From Acetobacteraceae bacterium (GTDB lineage: Bacteria > Pseudomonadota > Alphaproteobacteria > Acetobacterales > Acetobacteraceae): a stretch of DNA of 41,233 bases. The notes under the pieces are model-generated. The model saw nothing but the letters and a program-made list of their open reading frames with translations. It did no database searches and was not told the origin of the DNA. The translations under genes and the position numbers were made by a program. The DNA is taken from assembly GCA_025354865.1 (NCBI GenBank), contig JANXMB010000125.1, positions 1 to 41,233 of the forward strand, read 5' to 3'. This document shows positions 1-8,369 of this stretch, one piece after another; the stretch's first letter is position 1, and every line of letters begins with the position of its first letter.

Positions 1-253
1 CCGGAAGGTCCTCAAAAATATCGCAGAAAAACCACCGTTTCGTCGAAAGCCGCGTCCGTTGTCGTGCTGGCCATGCCGTTGCCCCTCAAAGAGAATCCAG
101 AGGGACGTCATAGATTCACCACTTCAGACGTTTGTCACGTACTCCTTCATCCGATTGCCCTGGCTTTCGTGGACATGCGGTAGACCCGTTGGTAAAAGCC
201 GCTGCATCCGGAGTCGCCCCCGCCGGTCCAACGCCCAACCCACGGCCTGCATC
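1..253. other. Leader region upstream of prs, no gene recognised
   Basis: The frame of prs stays open upstream to about position 59, but the roughly 65 extra residues it would add (rich in Arg, Pro, Cys and Trp) do not resemble the start of any PRPP synthetase. I read this stretch as the promoter and leader of prs, or the tail of something upstream. I see no convincing -35/-10 pair, tRNA or terminator. Confidence 0.5.
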
Positions 254-1186
254 ATGAAAATTGTCGCCTGCAACAGCAACCGCCCGCTCGCCGAGGCGGT
301 CGCCGCCACGTTGAAGTTGCCCCTGACCAAGGCATCGATTCGACGTTTCGCCGACATGGAGGTGTTCGTCGAAATCCATGAGAACGTGCGCGGGGAGGAT
401 GTCTTCGTCGTCCAATCCACGTCCTATCCGGCCAACGACAACCTGATGGAGCTGCTGATCACGATGGACGCGCTGCGCCGGTCGTCGGCCAGACGCATCA
501 CCGCCGTGATCCCCTATTTCGGCTATGCACGCCAGGACCGGAAATCCGGCTCCCGCACCCCGATCAGCGCCAAGCTGGTGGCCAATCTGATCACCGAGGC
601 CGGGGCGCACCGGGTGCTGACCATGGACCTGCACGCTGGACAAATTCAGGGTTTCTTCGACATCCCGGTCGATAACATGTTCGCCGCGCCGATCTACAGC
701 CGCCATATCCAGGAAACCTACACCGACCACGACCTTATGATCGTGTCGCCCGACGTCGGTGGGGTGGTGCGCGCGCGCGCCATCGCAACCCGGATCAACT
801 GCGATCTGGCCATCATCGACAAGCGCCGCCCGCGGGCCGGTGAATCCGAAGTCATGAACGTCATCGGCGACGTCGAAGGCCGCGATTGCCTGCTGGTAGA
901 CGACCTCGTGGACTCCGGCGGAACCCATTGCAACGCGGCGGAAGCCCTCATGGCGCGCGGCGCCCGATCCGTCGGGGCCTATGTCACCCATGGTGTGCTC
1001 TCCGGCGCCGCAGTCGCCAGGATCGCGGCGTCGCCGATTCAGATGATGACGATCACCGACACCATCCAGGCGACCGATGCGGTGGCCAACTCGCCCAACA
1101 TCCGGCAACTGAGCATCGCCCCCCTCCTCGCCGAAGCCATCAAGCGCACGGCCGAGGAAAGCTCGGTCAGTTCCCTGTTCGACTGA
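254..1186 (+). CDS. prs: Ribose-phosphate pyrophosphokinase (PRPP synthetase)
   Basis: Makes PRPP from ribose 5-phosphate and ATP in the cytoplasm, feeding purine, pyrimidine, histidine and NAD synthesis. The 310-residue product is the usual class I length. It begins [17 protein letters not shown], the typical family start, which is why the ATG at 254 is chosen over the upstream open frame. Visible motifs are the ATP-loop segment YARQDRKSG (residues 91-99), the catalytic-site DLHAGQ (125-130) and the PRPP-binding loop [10 protein letters not shown] (about 215-224). Followed 14 bases later by an enoyl-CoA hydratase gene on the same strand, so the two may be co-transcribed. Function is secure from family motifs. 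Confidence 0.96.
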   Translation: MKIVACNSNRPLAEAVAATLKLPLTKASIRRFADMEVFVEIHENVRGEDVFVVQSTSYPANDNLMELLITMDALRRSSARRITAVIPYFGYARQDRKSGSRTPISAKLVANLITEAGAHRVLTMDLHAGQIQGFFDIPVDNMFAAPIYSRHIQETYTDHDLMIVSPDVGGVVRARAIATRINCDLAIIDKRRPRAGESEVMNVIGDVEGRDCLLVDDLVDSGGTHCNAAEALMARGARSVGAYVTHGVLSGAAVARIAASPIQMMTITDTIQATDAVANSPNIRQLSIAPLLAEAIKRTAEESSVSSLFD

Positions 1187-1200
1187 GCGGAGCACACGCC

Positions 1201-1962
1201 ATGCACACGATCGAGATCGAGCAGACCGGCGCGGTCAAAACCATCTGGATGAACCGACCGGAAAAGCGCAACGCGCTGGATTCCGGCATGCTCGATCGCA
1301 TGGTAGCGGCGTTGCGGGCGCCGATCGGGGCGGATCTGCGGCTGGTGGCGATCCGTGGGCGCGGGCCGTCGTTCTGCTCCGGCCTCGATATGAAAGCGCG
1401 GCGGGAAAGCATCGCCGGCGGCGGTGCCAGTGGGATCGAGGTCATGCTGCGCGCGATCGAACTCTGCCCGCTGCCGGTGGTGGCCGTGGTGCAGGGCGAT
1501 GCCATCGCCGGCGGCAACGAACTGGCGCTGCACTGCGATATGGTCGTTGCCAGCGACACCGCCCGATTCGGCATGTCGTTGGCGCAGGTCGGGCTCGCGC
1601 CCAACTGGTTCCTGGCCAAAAAACTGATGGAAATTCTCGGCCCCGTCGTCACGCGGGAAATGCTGCTGCTGGGCGACCCCCTGCCGGCCACCCGCCTGCA
1701 TGCGCTGGGTCTGATCGCCCGCTGCGTGCCGGCGGATCGGCTGGAGAGCGAAGCCGCCGCCATCTTCGACCGGCTGGCCGCAAATGCGCCGCTGTCGCTG
1801 AAGGCGATGAAGGCGACCACCGTCCGGATGCTCGAATTCCGCGATACCATCCCGCATGCCGATGTCGATGCTCTGATCGAAGCCGCGCTCAAGAGCCAGG
1901 ATGCGCGGGAAGGCATGCTCGCGCGGCTGGAGAAACGACGCGCGCAGTTCGGCGGAACCTGA
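1201..1962 (+). CDS. Enoyl-CoA hydratase/isomerase family protein
   Basis: A 253-residue crotonase-fold protein expected to act on an acyl-CoA thioester (hydration, isomerisation or related chemistry) in the cytoplasm. The ATG at 1201 gives the typical start with a short first beta strand (IEIEQTGAVKTIWMNRPEKRNALD). The two oxyanion-hole segments are visible as FCSGLDMKAR and GDAIAGGNELALHCD. The exact substrate cannot be told from sequence. It sits between prs and the lepB operon; a 91-base gap separates it from lepB, so linkage with lepB is uncertain. Confidence 0.88.
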   Translation: MHTIEIEQTGAVKTIWMNRPEKRNALDSGMLDRMVAALRAPIGADLRLVAIRGRGPSFCSGLDMKARRESIAGGGASGIEVMLRAIELCPLPVVAVVQGDAIAGGNELALHCDMVVASDTARFGMSLAQVGLAPNWFLAKKLMEILGPVVTREMLLLGDPLPATRLHALGLIARCVPADRLESEAAAIFDRLAANAPLSLKAMKATTVRMLEFRDTIPHADVDALIEAALKSQDAREGMLARLEKRRAQFGGT

Positions 1963-2053
1963 CCTCGGGCTGCGATACCCGCACGGTGTGCTTGACACGG
2001 GGCCTGCCCGCGCGCTTGAACCCGCCTGCTCCTACCGGAAAGCCCCCTATCGT

Positions 2054-2863
2054 ATGGCGACCAGCAAGGCCGTGCCCAAACGCAAACACGACGGTTGGGC
2101 CGAAAACATCAAAACCATCGTCTATGCCGTCCTGATTGCGGTCGGGGTGCGGACGGTGCTGTTCGAACCGTTCAACATCCCGTCCGGCAGCATGATACCC
2201 ACGCTGTTGGTCGGCGATTACCTGTTCGTGTCGAAATATAGCTACGGGTATTCGAAGTATTCGATGCCGCTGTCGCCGCCGCTGTTCCATGGGCGGATTT
2301 TCGGATCCGTGCCACGCCGAGGCGACGTCGCGGTGTTCAAGTTTCCGCGCGACAATTCCACCGATTACATCAAGCGAATCGTCGGATTGCCGGGCGACCG
2401 CATCCAGGTGAAGCAGGGTGTGCTGTATATCAACGGCGAGGCCGCGCCCCGCACGCCGGACAGCAACTTCACCTATCGCGAAGGCGGCATCCGCGAAGAA
2501 CTGCGCCGCTACCAGGAAACCCTGCCCGGCGGCGTGAAGCACGACATCCTTAAGGAAACCGACGGCCGGGAAAACGCCCGCCGACCGGATTTCGACCCCA
2601 ATAAGGAATTCGACGCCAACAACACCCCGGAATATCTCGTCCCGCCCGATCATGTCTTCGCCATGGGCGACAACCGCGACAAATCCTCCGACAGTCGCTT
2701 CATGACATACTCCGGCGTAGGTTTTGTGCCGGTCGAGAATCTGGTCGGACGCGCCGAAATCCTGTTTTTCTCCATCGAGAGCGATCCCCGCGACGCTTGG
2801 TGGGCGTTCTGGGAATGGCCGTTCAAAATCCGCTGGTCCCGCATCCTGAAACTTATCCATTGA
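2054..2863 (+). CDS. lepB: Signal peptidase I
   Basis: Membrane-bound serine protease that removes signal peptides from exported proteins, 269 residues. A single N-terminal membrane segment (about residues 20-36) precedes the family boxes: PSGSMIPTL with nucleophile Ser46, YIKRIVGLPGD with the general-base Lys107, and the C-terminal GDNRDKSSDSR box. The ATG at 2054 leaves a short basic N-terminus before the membrane segment, as is normal; the frame is open further upstream but without similarity. The stop codon overlaps the proposed TTG start of rnc, giving the common lepB-rnc-era operon. Confidence 0.96.
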   Translation: MATSKAVPKRKHDGWAENIKTIVYAVLIAVGVRTVLFEPFNIPSGSMIPTLLVGDYLFVSKYSYGYSKYSMPLSPPLFHGRIFGSVPRRGDVAVFKFPRDNSTDYIKRIVGLPGDRIQVKQGVLYINGEAAPRTPDSNFTYREGGIREELRRYQETLPGGVKHDILKETDGRENARRPDFDPNKEFDANNTPEYLVPPDHVFAMGDNRDKSSDSRFMTYSGVGFVPVENLVGRAEILFFSIESDPRDAWWAFWEWPFKIRWSRILKLIH

Positions 2864-3528
2864 ATACGGAAATCGAGTCCATCCTCGGGTACCGCTTCAC
2901 CCGCCCCGATTTGCCGCAGGAGGCGATGACCCACCGGTCCGCCGCAATCGGCAAGGGTTCGCACGGATCGAACGAACGACTGGAGTTCATCGGCGACCGC
3001 GTCCTGGGCCTATTGATGGCCGAATGGTTGGCGGAACGCTTCCCGCAGGAGCAGGAGGGCGATCTCGGTCGCCGCCTCGCCCATCTCGTGTCGCAACCTG
3101 TGCTGGCGCAGGTCGCCGACGATCTTGGTCTGGCGCGGGTGCTGTCGGTTTCCTCCGGGGAGGCAAAAGCCGGCGTGAAGCAGCGCGCCACCGTTTTGGC
3201 AGACGCGTTGGAAGCCGCCCTCGGTGCTCTCTACCTCGACGGCGGCCTTCCCCCCGCTCGGCATTTCATCCACCGCGCCTGGGGACAAGCGATGGTGGAA
3301 AATGCCGAGCCGCCGAAAGATCCGAAAAGCGCCTTGCAGGAATGGGCGCATAAGCGCCTGCGGGCGGTGCCGTCCTATGCGGTGACGAACCGATCCGGCC
3401 CGGCGCACGCGCCCGCGTTTACGGTGACGGTGACGGCGGGCGCGCATTCCGGTGTTGGTGTTGCCGGCAGCAAGCAGGCTGCCGAACAGGCCGCAGCCGC
3501 GGCGCTATTGGGGAGTTTGACGGCATGA
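2860..3528 (+). CDS. rnc: Ribonuclease III
   Basis: Double-strand-specific endoribonuclease that processes rRNA and structured mRNAs. The signature NERLEFIGDRVLG (residues 38-50) carries catalytic Glu42 and Asp46; LADALEAALGALYLDGG carries the second acidic pair Asp115 and Glu118. A C-terminal dsRNA-binding domain follows from about residue 150. The start is a TTG at 2860 overlapping the lepB stop (TTGA), which gives a 222-residue protein beginning just ahead of the conserved LGYRF; an ATG at 2815 would add residues encoded within lepB and not typical of the family. The 3' end overlaps era by four bases (ATGA). Confidence 0.94.
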   Translation: MNTEIESILGYRFTRPDLPQEAMTHRSAAIGKGSHGSNERLEFIGDRVLGLLMAEWLAERFPQEQEGDLGRRLAHLVSQPVLAQVADDLGLARVLSVSSGEAKAGVKQRATVLADALEAALGALYLDGGLPPARHFIHRAWGQAMVENAEPPKDPKSALQEWAHKRLRAVPSYAVTNRSGPAHAPAFTVTVTAGAHSGVGVAGSKQAAEQAAAAALLGSLTA

Positions 3529-4418
3529 AATGCGGCTTCGTCGCCATCGTCGGGGCGCCCAACGCGGGCAAATCCACTCTGCTCAACCGCCTGACCGGTG
3601 CCAAGCTATCGATCGTATCGCCCAAGGCGCAGACAACCCGGTTCCGGGTCCTGGGCATCATGATGCGCGCCGAAAGCCAGGTGCTGCTGGTCGATACCCC
3701 CGGCATCTTCCGCCCCAAGCGCAAGCTGGACCGAGCGATGGTGAACGCGGCATGGAGCGGTGCGGCCGACGCGGATCTGGCGGTGATGCTGGTCGACTCC
3801 AAAGCCGGCGCCACGGCCGATGTGAAAGCCATTGCCGCGCAACTCGGTGCGTCCGGTCGGCGCTGCTGGCTGGTGCTGAACAAATGCGATCTGGTCCCGC
3901 CCGGCGCGCTGCTGCCGTTGACCGCAATCATGACCGAACTCGCCCCGTTCGAGGAAACGTTCATGGTCAGCGCCTCCACCGGCGATGGGCTGATGGAGCT
4001 GATGGACGCTTTCGCGGCGGCCGTGCCGGACGGGCCGTACCTATATCCCGAAGACGACCTGACCGATTTGCCTGATCGCCTGCTGGCGGCGGAAACCGTG
4101 CGGGAGCAGATTTTCATGCAAACGCATGAGGAAGTGCCCTACGGCACCACGGTGGAGACCGAAACCTGGACCGAACGCAAGGACGGCAGCGTGCGCATCG
4201 ACGTGACGGTCTACGTGGCCCGGCCCGGCCACAAAGCGATCCTGATCGGGGAGAAAGGGACCAAGATCAAGTCGATCGGTGCCCGCGCCCGCCAGGATTT
4301 GACCCGCCTGCTGGAACGGAATGTGCACCTGTTCCTGAACGTCAAGCAGCGCACCGGCTGGGATGAGGAAGGCGCGCGCCTGCGGGCGATCGGATTGGAA
4401 GACCCGGGTAAAGCATAG
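3525..4418 (+). CDS. era: GTPase Era
   Basis: Essential GTPase that binds the 3' end of 16S rRNA during 30S ribosome assembly. The 297-residue product has the P-loop GAPNAGKST (residues 10-18), DTPG (57-60), NKCD (119-122) and a C-terminal KH domain with the loop ILIGEKGTKIKSIG. It overlaps rnc by four bases and is probably translated by coupling. In many alphaproteobacteria recO follows era; here a gene on the opposite strand follows instead. The TAG stop lies at the first base of an exact 17-bp tandem duplication. Confidence 0.96.
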   Translation: MKCGFVAIVGAPNAGKSTLLNRLTGAKLSIVSPKAQTTRFRVLGIMMRAESQVLLVDTPGIFRPKRKLDRAMVNAAWSGAADADLAVMLVDSKAGATADVKAIAAQLGASGRRCWLVLNKCDLVPPGALLPLTAIMTELAPFEETFMVSASTGDGLMELMDAFAAAVPDGPYLYPEDDLTDLPDRLLAAETVREQIFMQTHEEVPYGTTVETETWTERKDGSVRIDVTVYVARPGHKAILIGEKGTKIKSIGARARQDLTRLLERNVHLFLNVKQRTGWDEEGARLRAIGLEDPGKA

Positions 4419-4451
4419 CGCGGGACCGGGTATCGCGCGGGACCGGGTATC
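4418..4451. repeat. 17-bp exact tandem duplication at the end of era
   Basis: Two perfect head-to-tail copies (4418-4434 and 4435-4451) of gcgcgggaccgggtatc begin at the last base of the era stop codon. Non-coding. Similar short perfect duplications occur at other gene borders in this window. Confidence 0.9.
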
Positions 4452-4479
4452 GCGCCGACGGTTCAACGGGAACCGGGAT

Positions 4480-4499
4480 CGTCCGACGTCGGCCGGACG
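4480..4499. terminator. Possible terminator hairpin between convergent genes
   Basis: Arms cgtccg (4480-4485) and cggacg (4494-4499) pair around an 8-base loop between era (+) and the glycosyltransferase-like gene (-). There is no T-run, so this is a weak call resting on position between convergent genes. Confidence 0.3.
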
Positions 4500-4503
4500 G
4501 GCA

Positions 4504-6087
4504 TCAGCGCGCGAGGTTCGTGCGTGCCTCGGCAGCGACCCAGGGATCGATGCAGCCGGCTTTGCCGCGCCGGTAGATTGTCAGCCCGTCGAATGCGGCG
4601 ATTTTCTTGTAGCGCGACCAGACCCGCCCGAACGACGGGTCGGCGGCGGTCAGGATCGCGATGTAGTCGGGCACGCCATCCCGGATATCGACCACCGCGA
4701 TTTCCGGGCATCCAGCGATGAAGTCGTGCGCCACCCAGCGGCGGATCGGGAATTCCTTCGAGGCGCCGGGATCGAGGCGGGCGCGCCACAGCTCCCCCTT
4801 CAAGGCCCACATCGAATCGAAGCGGGACGCCCAGGCCACCCCGGTGTTGTTCACGACGGGAAAGCCCAGCGCGATCCACTCGCTGAAGGCGATGTAGGTG
4901 CGGGCGTGTTCTTTGCGGACGAGTTGTTCCAGGCGCTGGACGGTGGTGAATTCCGGCTCCACCGCCAGGGCGACTTCGGGTTCCAGCCGCTGGAAGGCCG
5001 CGACGCCGAACACCACGACGGCGATGCCGGCCATCGCCATCGGCAGGCGCAGGTTGCGGGATTCGGTGTGGCGGTGCAGCCAGGTGGAGGTCGCCCAGCA
5101 GAGCAGCGCGAGGATGGTTACGATCGTCGCCGGCAACCGGTGGTAGAACCAGTCCTTACCGTCCACAAAGCAGACGACGGTGCTGGCGGCGGCGAACACC
5201 ACCAGCGCCAGCAGCAGATTCCGCTCCGGCAGGGTGCGACGGGCATGCAGCCACAGGGCCAATGCCACCAATTCCCCGCCGATCAGCAGGGCGCTTTCGG
5301 CGAACAGGCGCAGGAAGCCGACATCGGTGCCGCCGTAGAGCGCGAGGGCCAGCGGCACCGCACGCGCGAGGTATGCGGGGCAGACGATCGCGACGATTGC
5401 CCCGTACGCGGCCATGGCGCTGGCGGCGGCGATCGGCATTGCCCGCCAGGGCCGCATCCCTTGCAGCATGGCGGCGCATTCCAGCGCGACGAACACCCCG
5501 GCGTAGCGCGGTTTCAGCGCGCAACCCAATCCGGCGAGGATGCCGGCGACCAACCCGGGCACCAGCCGGGGCGGCATGCGATCCAACGATGCGGCAAAGA
5601 GCACGAGGTAGGGGAGCATGGCGGCGACGAGCAGATGCTCCCGCTGGCCGAGATCGGCGGCCGGGGCGACCAGCAGCACGAACCCGATGGTCGCAAAGAC
5701 CGGCATCCGGTCGGCGAACATCCCGCCCCGAGCGCGCAGCAGCACTGCCGTCCACCAGCCGCAGCCAAGCACGGCGGCGATGAAGAACGGCATGGCGACA
5801 CGTTGCGGATCGATGTCGAGCCAAGCGCCGATCTGGATGGGAACGGCCGAGAGCCAGACGATCAGCGGCGGATTGACCTCCACCAGATCGACATACAGCG
5901 CACGCCCGGCCATCCAACGCCGCGCGACATAGAGCAGCCACGCGATGTCGTCTTTGAGCGGGGTGCGCATGACCGCGAACAACACCACCGCCAACGTACC
6001 ACCCAACACCAAGGCGCTCGCGGCAGCGACAGCGGCTCGGCGGGCGGGCGAGGCCGGGTCGAATACACGGGCGTGTTCGGTCTGCAT
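4504..6087 (-). CDS. Polytopic membrane protein, probable GT-C fold glycosyltransferase
   Basis: A 527-residue integral membrane protein with many hydrophobic segments, starting with one near residues 18-40 and repeated to about residue 400, then a soluble C-terminal part. The first periplasmic loop has an acidic pair in PLKDDIAWLLYVARRW followed by VEVNPPLIVWL, the layout of PMT/ArnT-type (GT39/83-like) enzymes that transfer sugars from polyprenyl-phosphate carriers. The ATG at 6087 (MQTEHARVF) is preferred because upstream codons to 6303 are not membrane-like. Monocistronic, divergent from the VOC gene. Substrate unknown; a membrane protein of another class is possible. Confidence 0.7.
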   Translation of the reverse strand: MQTEHARVFDPASPARRAAVAAASALVLGGTLAVVLFAVMRTPLKDDIAWLLYVARRWMAGRALYVDLVEVNPPLIVWLSAVPIQIGAWLDIDPQRVAMPFFIAAVLGCGWWTAVLLRARGGMFADRMPVFATIGFVLLVAPAADLGQREHLLVAAMLPYLVLFAASLDRMPPRLVPGLVAGILAGLGCALKPRYAGVFVALECAAMLQGMRPWRAMPIAAASAMAAYGAIVAIVCPAYLARAVPLALALYGGTDVGFLRLFAESALLIGGELVALALWLHARRTLPERNLLLALVVFAAASTVVCFVDGKDWFYHRLPATIVTILALLCWATSTWLHRHTESRNLRLPMAMAGIAVVVFGVAAFQRLEPEVALAVEPEFTTVQRLEQLVRKEHARTYIAFSEWIALGFPVVNNTGVAWASRFDSMWALKGELWRARLDPGASKEFPIRRWVAHDFIAGCPEIAVVDIRDGVPDYIAILTAADPSFGRVWSRYKKIAAFDGLTIYRRGKAGCIDPWVAAEARTNLAR

Positions 6088-6284
6088 GGAGGGTGCGGGG
6101 CGATCCGAGATAGCGCGGCGGGTTGGTCCGGCACGCTTGTTGCCATAACAGATAGGCCGCGCCAAGTGGCATAATAATGGCGCGATTCTTTGCTTTTTGC
6201 ACAATCTCGCGGCGTAACCGGGCGATTGATCCGCCGCGCGCAATGGCGCAGAATGCTGGCAAAACACCAGTGCAGGAGCGTTCG

Positions 6285-6854
6285 ATGACAAGTGCCGCCC
6301 CAACCCGCCCGGTCCCGCCCTCGGGCCTCAATCACCTTGTGCTCAACGTCCGGAACATGGACGAAACCCACCGCTTCTGGACCGACATGCTCGGCTTTGC
6401 CCAGGTCGGCGAATACCGCCCCCGCGCCGCCGCCGGGCCGCAGCGCAAGATGCAGTTTTACAGCGCCGATCACGACGGCAGAATGTCGCACCACGACATC
6501 GCGTTCATGGAAGTCCCCGGCCTGCCGGCGCCGGACGCCGACGGCACATTGCTCAGTGCGATCGGCCACATCGCGATCGCCCTGCCGGATCGGGAGGCGT
6601 GGTTGAAGCAGTTGGCTTATCTGCAAGCCAGTGGCGTGAAGTTCGAACGCCGGGTCGAGCACGGGATGACCCACAGCCTGTATATTCGCGATCCCAACGG
6701 CTACACGGTGGAACTGCTCTACGAGTTGCCGCGTGCGGTGTGGGAGGGCGATATCCAGGCCGCGCTCAATCACTATGTCGCGTTGCCAACCGAGGGCGCC
6801 GGCGCGCTGGAAGACAACGCCGACAACATCCCGGTGTTCGCCGCCGCGCAATAG
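6285..6854 (+). CDS. VOC-family protein (extradiol dioxygenase/glyoxalase-like)
   Basis: A 189-residue cytoplasmic protein with two beta-alpha-beta-beta-beta modules. The first starts at LNHLVLNVRNMDETHRFW; the second contains IGHIAIAL, a His in THSLYIRDP and a Glu in NGYTVELLYELP, the His/His/Glu metal set of this superfamily. Its length fits a single-domain dioxygenase-like member. The ATG at 6285 is preceded by the good ribosome-binding site caggagcg; upstream in-frame codons look non-coding. Substrate cannot be named. A 16-bp tandem duplication follows the stop within three bases. Confidence 0.8.
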   Translation: MTSAAPTRPVPPSGLNHLVLNVRNMDETHRFWTDMLGFAQVGEYRPRAAAGPQRKMQFYSADHDGRMSHHDIAFMEVPGLPAPDADGTLLSAIGHIAIALPDREAWLKQLAYLQASGVKFERRVEHGMTHSLYIRDPNGYTVELLYELPRAVWEGDIQAALNHYVALPTEGAGALEDNADNIPVFAAAQ

Positions 6855-6856
6855 AC

Positions 6857-6888
6857 CGCGCCCCTCCAATATCGCGCCCCTCCAATAT
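6857..6888. repeat. 16-bp exact tandem duplication after the VOC gene
   Basis: Two perfect copies of cgcgcccctccaatat (6857-6872, 6873-6888) begin two bases after the stop codon. Non-coding. Confidence 0.9.
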
Positions 6889-7021
6889 CGGCCCCCCTGG
6901 CATCGCGTGCTTGCCCTGCGTTAACGTTCGTTGACATCGGGCAAGGCGGTCGCCACGCTCCGACCCAATGGTATCGAAACCATGTCCGGTATTCGAATAC
7001 CCCTGGGGATTGGAGTATCGC

Positions 7022-8302
7022 ATGCTCGCCAGTACGCTCGCGCCTTGGTTTCAGCGTCGTGGGATCCATTATTGTTGGGTCATGGTGGCGCTGACCTTCA
7101 TGACGTCGGTTTGTTCGTCGGCCGCAATCAGCCTGCCCGGCGTCATCCTGCTGCCGCTGACGAAGGAATTCGGTTGGACGCGCGGCGATATCTCCGGCGC
7201 GATCGCATTGATGCTGGCGCTGTTCGGCATTATGGCGCCGTTCTCCGGTGCGTTGATCCTGCGCTACGGCCTGCGCAGCATGGTGGCCACCGCCGCCGTG
7301 CTGGTGGTGATCGCGCTGGCGGCAACCACCCAGGTCAGCGCCAAATGGCACCTGTGGGCCAGCCTCGGCCTGATCCTCGGCAGTGCCGCCGGGATGACCG
7401 CGCTGGCGTTGTCCGCGACGGTGGCCAACCGGTGGTTCGCGCAGCGGCGCGGTCTGGCCATGGGGGTTCTGACCGCTGCCTTTGCTGCCGGGCAATTGAC
7501 GTTCCTGCCCGCCGCCGCATGGCTCGCGGCGCAGTACGGTTGGCGCATGGCGATTTTCCCGGCCATCGTCGGCTGCGGCGTTTGTGCGGTGCTGTATTTG
7601 CTGTTCGCGCGCGATTACCCCTCCGATATCGGCATGGCCCCGTATGGGGAGACTGCGGTGCAGCCCCGCCCGCCCGTCGCCGCCGGCAGCGTCGTAACCA
7701 TCAGCCTCACGGTGCTGCGCGACGCCGCTCGTCTCCGTATCTTCTGGGTGCTGGCCGGCACGTTCTTCATTTGCGGGCTGTCCACCGCCGGGTTGATCGG
7801 TCAGCATTTCATCCCGTTCTGTGCCGATAACGGGGTCGGGCCGGTGCAGGCCGCGTCGTTCCTGGCCATGATGGGGGTGTTCAATTTCGCTGGCACCATC
7901 TGCTCCGGTTGGTTGTCCGATCGGTTCGACAACCGGGTGCTGCTGGGCTGGTATTACGGGCTGCGCGGCCTGTCGTTGATGGTGCTGCCCTTCGCCAATT
8001 TCGACTTCATGTCGCTGTCGATTTTCGCGGTATTCTTCGGCCTGGATTACGTCTCCACCGTGCCGCCGACGGTGCGGCTGGCGGCGCAGCATTTCGGCCC
8101 CGCCAAGGCGCCGATCGTGTTCGGATGGGCGTTTTCCGCGCATCAACTGGGCGGGGCGCTATCGGCGCTGGCGACCGGAATCTCCCGCGACGTACTCAGC
8201 ACCTATGTCCCGGCGTTCTTCGCGGTCGGGCTGATTTGCCTCGTGGCGACGATCGCCATCTTCATGGTCCCGAAGTTCCGCCCCGCGACCGTCGCGGCCT
8301 AA
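7022..8302 (+). CDS. MFS transporter (monocarboxylate/OFA-like)
   Basis: A 426-residue inner-membrane carrier with about twelve hydrophobic segments and a central cytoplasmic loop around residue 210. The N-terminal half has RYGLRSMV after TM2-3, and the second half has SGWLSDRFDNRVLLGWYYG, the usual loop motif of the superfamily. The overall look resembles the oxalate/formate and monocarboxylate carrier group, an inference only. The ATG at 7022 starts directly before the first helix; an alternative ATG at 6968 would add 18 polar residues. It converges on another MFS gene, with a strong hairpin between. Confidence 0.85.
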   Translation: MLASTLAPWFQRRGIHYCWVMVALTFMTSVCSSAAISLPGVILLPLTKEFGWTRGDISGAIALMLALFGIMAPFSGALILRYGLRSMVATAAVLVVIALAATTQVSAKWHLWASLGLILGSAAGMTALALSATVANRWFAQRRGLAMGVLTAAFAAGQLTFLPAAAWLAAQYGWRMAIFPAIVGCGVCAVLYLLFARDYPSDIGMAPYGETAVQPRPPVAAGSVVTISLTVLRDAARLRIFWVLAGTFFICGLSTAGLIGQHFIPFCADNGVGPVQAASFLAMMGVFNFAGTICSGWLSDRFDNRVLLGWYYGLRGLSLMVLPFANFDFMSLSIFAVFFGLDYVSTVPPTVRLAAQHFGPAKAPIVFGWAFSAHQLGGALSALATGISRDVLSTYVPAFFAVGLICLVATIAIFMVPKFRPATVAA

Positions 8303-8322
8303 CAGCCTATCCAGTGCCATAT

Positions 8323-8347
8323 CCCCCAGGAATGAACACCCTGGGGG
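8323..8347. terminator. Bidirectional terminator between two convergent MFS genes
   Basis: Perfect 8-bp stem cccccagg (8323-8330) and cctggggg (8340-8347) with a 9-base loop, extendable by one T-A pair, in the 67-base gap between stop codons at 8302 and 8370. No long T-run, but stem strength and position support termination in both directions. Confidence 0.7.
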
Positions 8348-8369
8348 AAACGGCCATCCGACCGCTGCG

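Noticed and set aside
59-253. N-terminal extension of prs by about 65 residues
   Set aside because: No similarity to the family; the ATG at 254 gives the canonical start and normal length.
4363-6174. 603-codon open frame on the plus strand
   Set aside because: Antisense to the membrane protein; its translation is Gly/His/Gln/Arg-rich without domains, typical of a GC-rich shadow.
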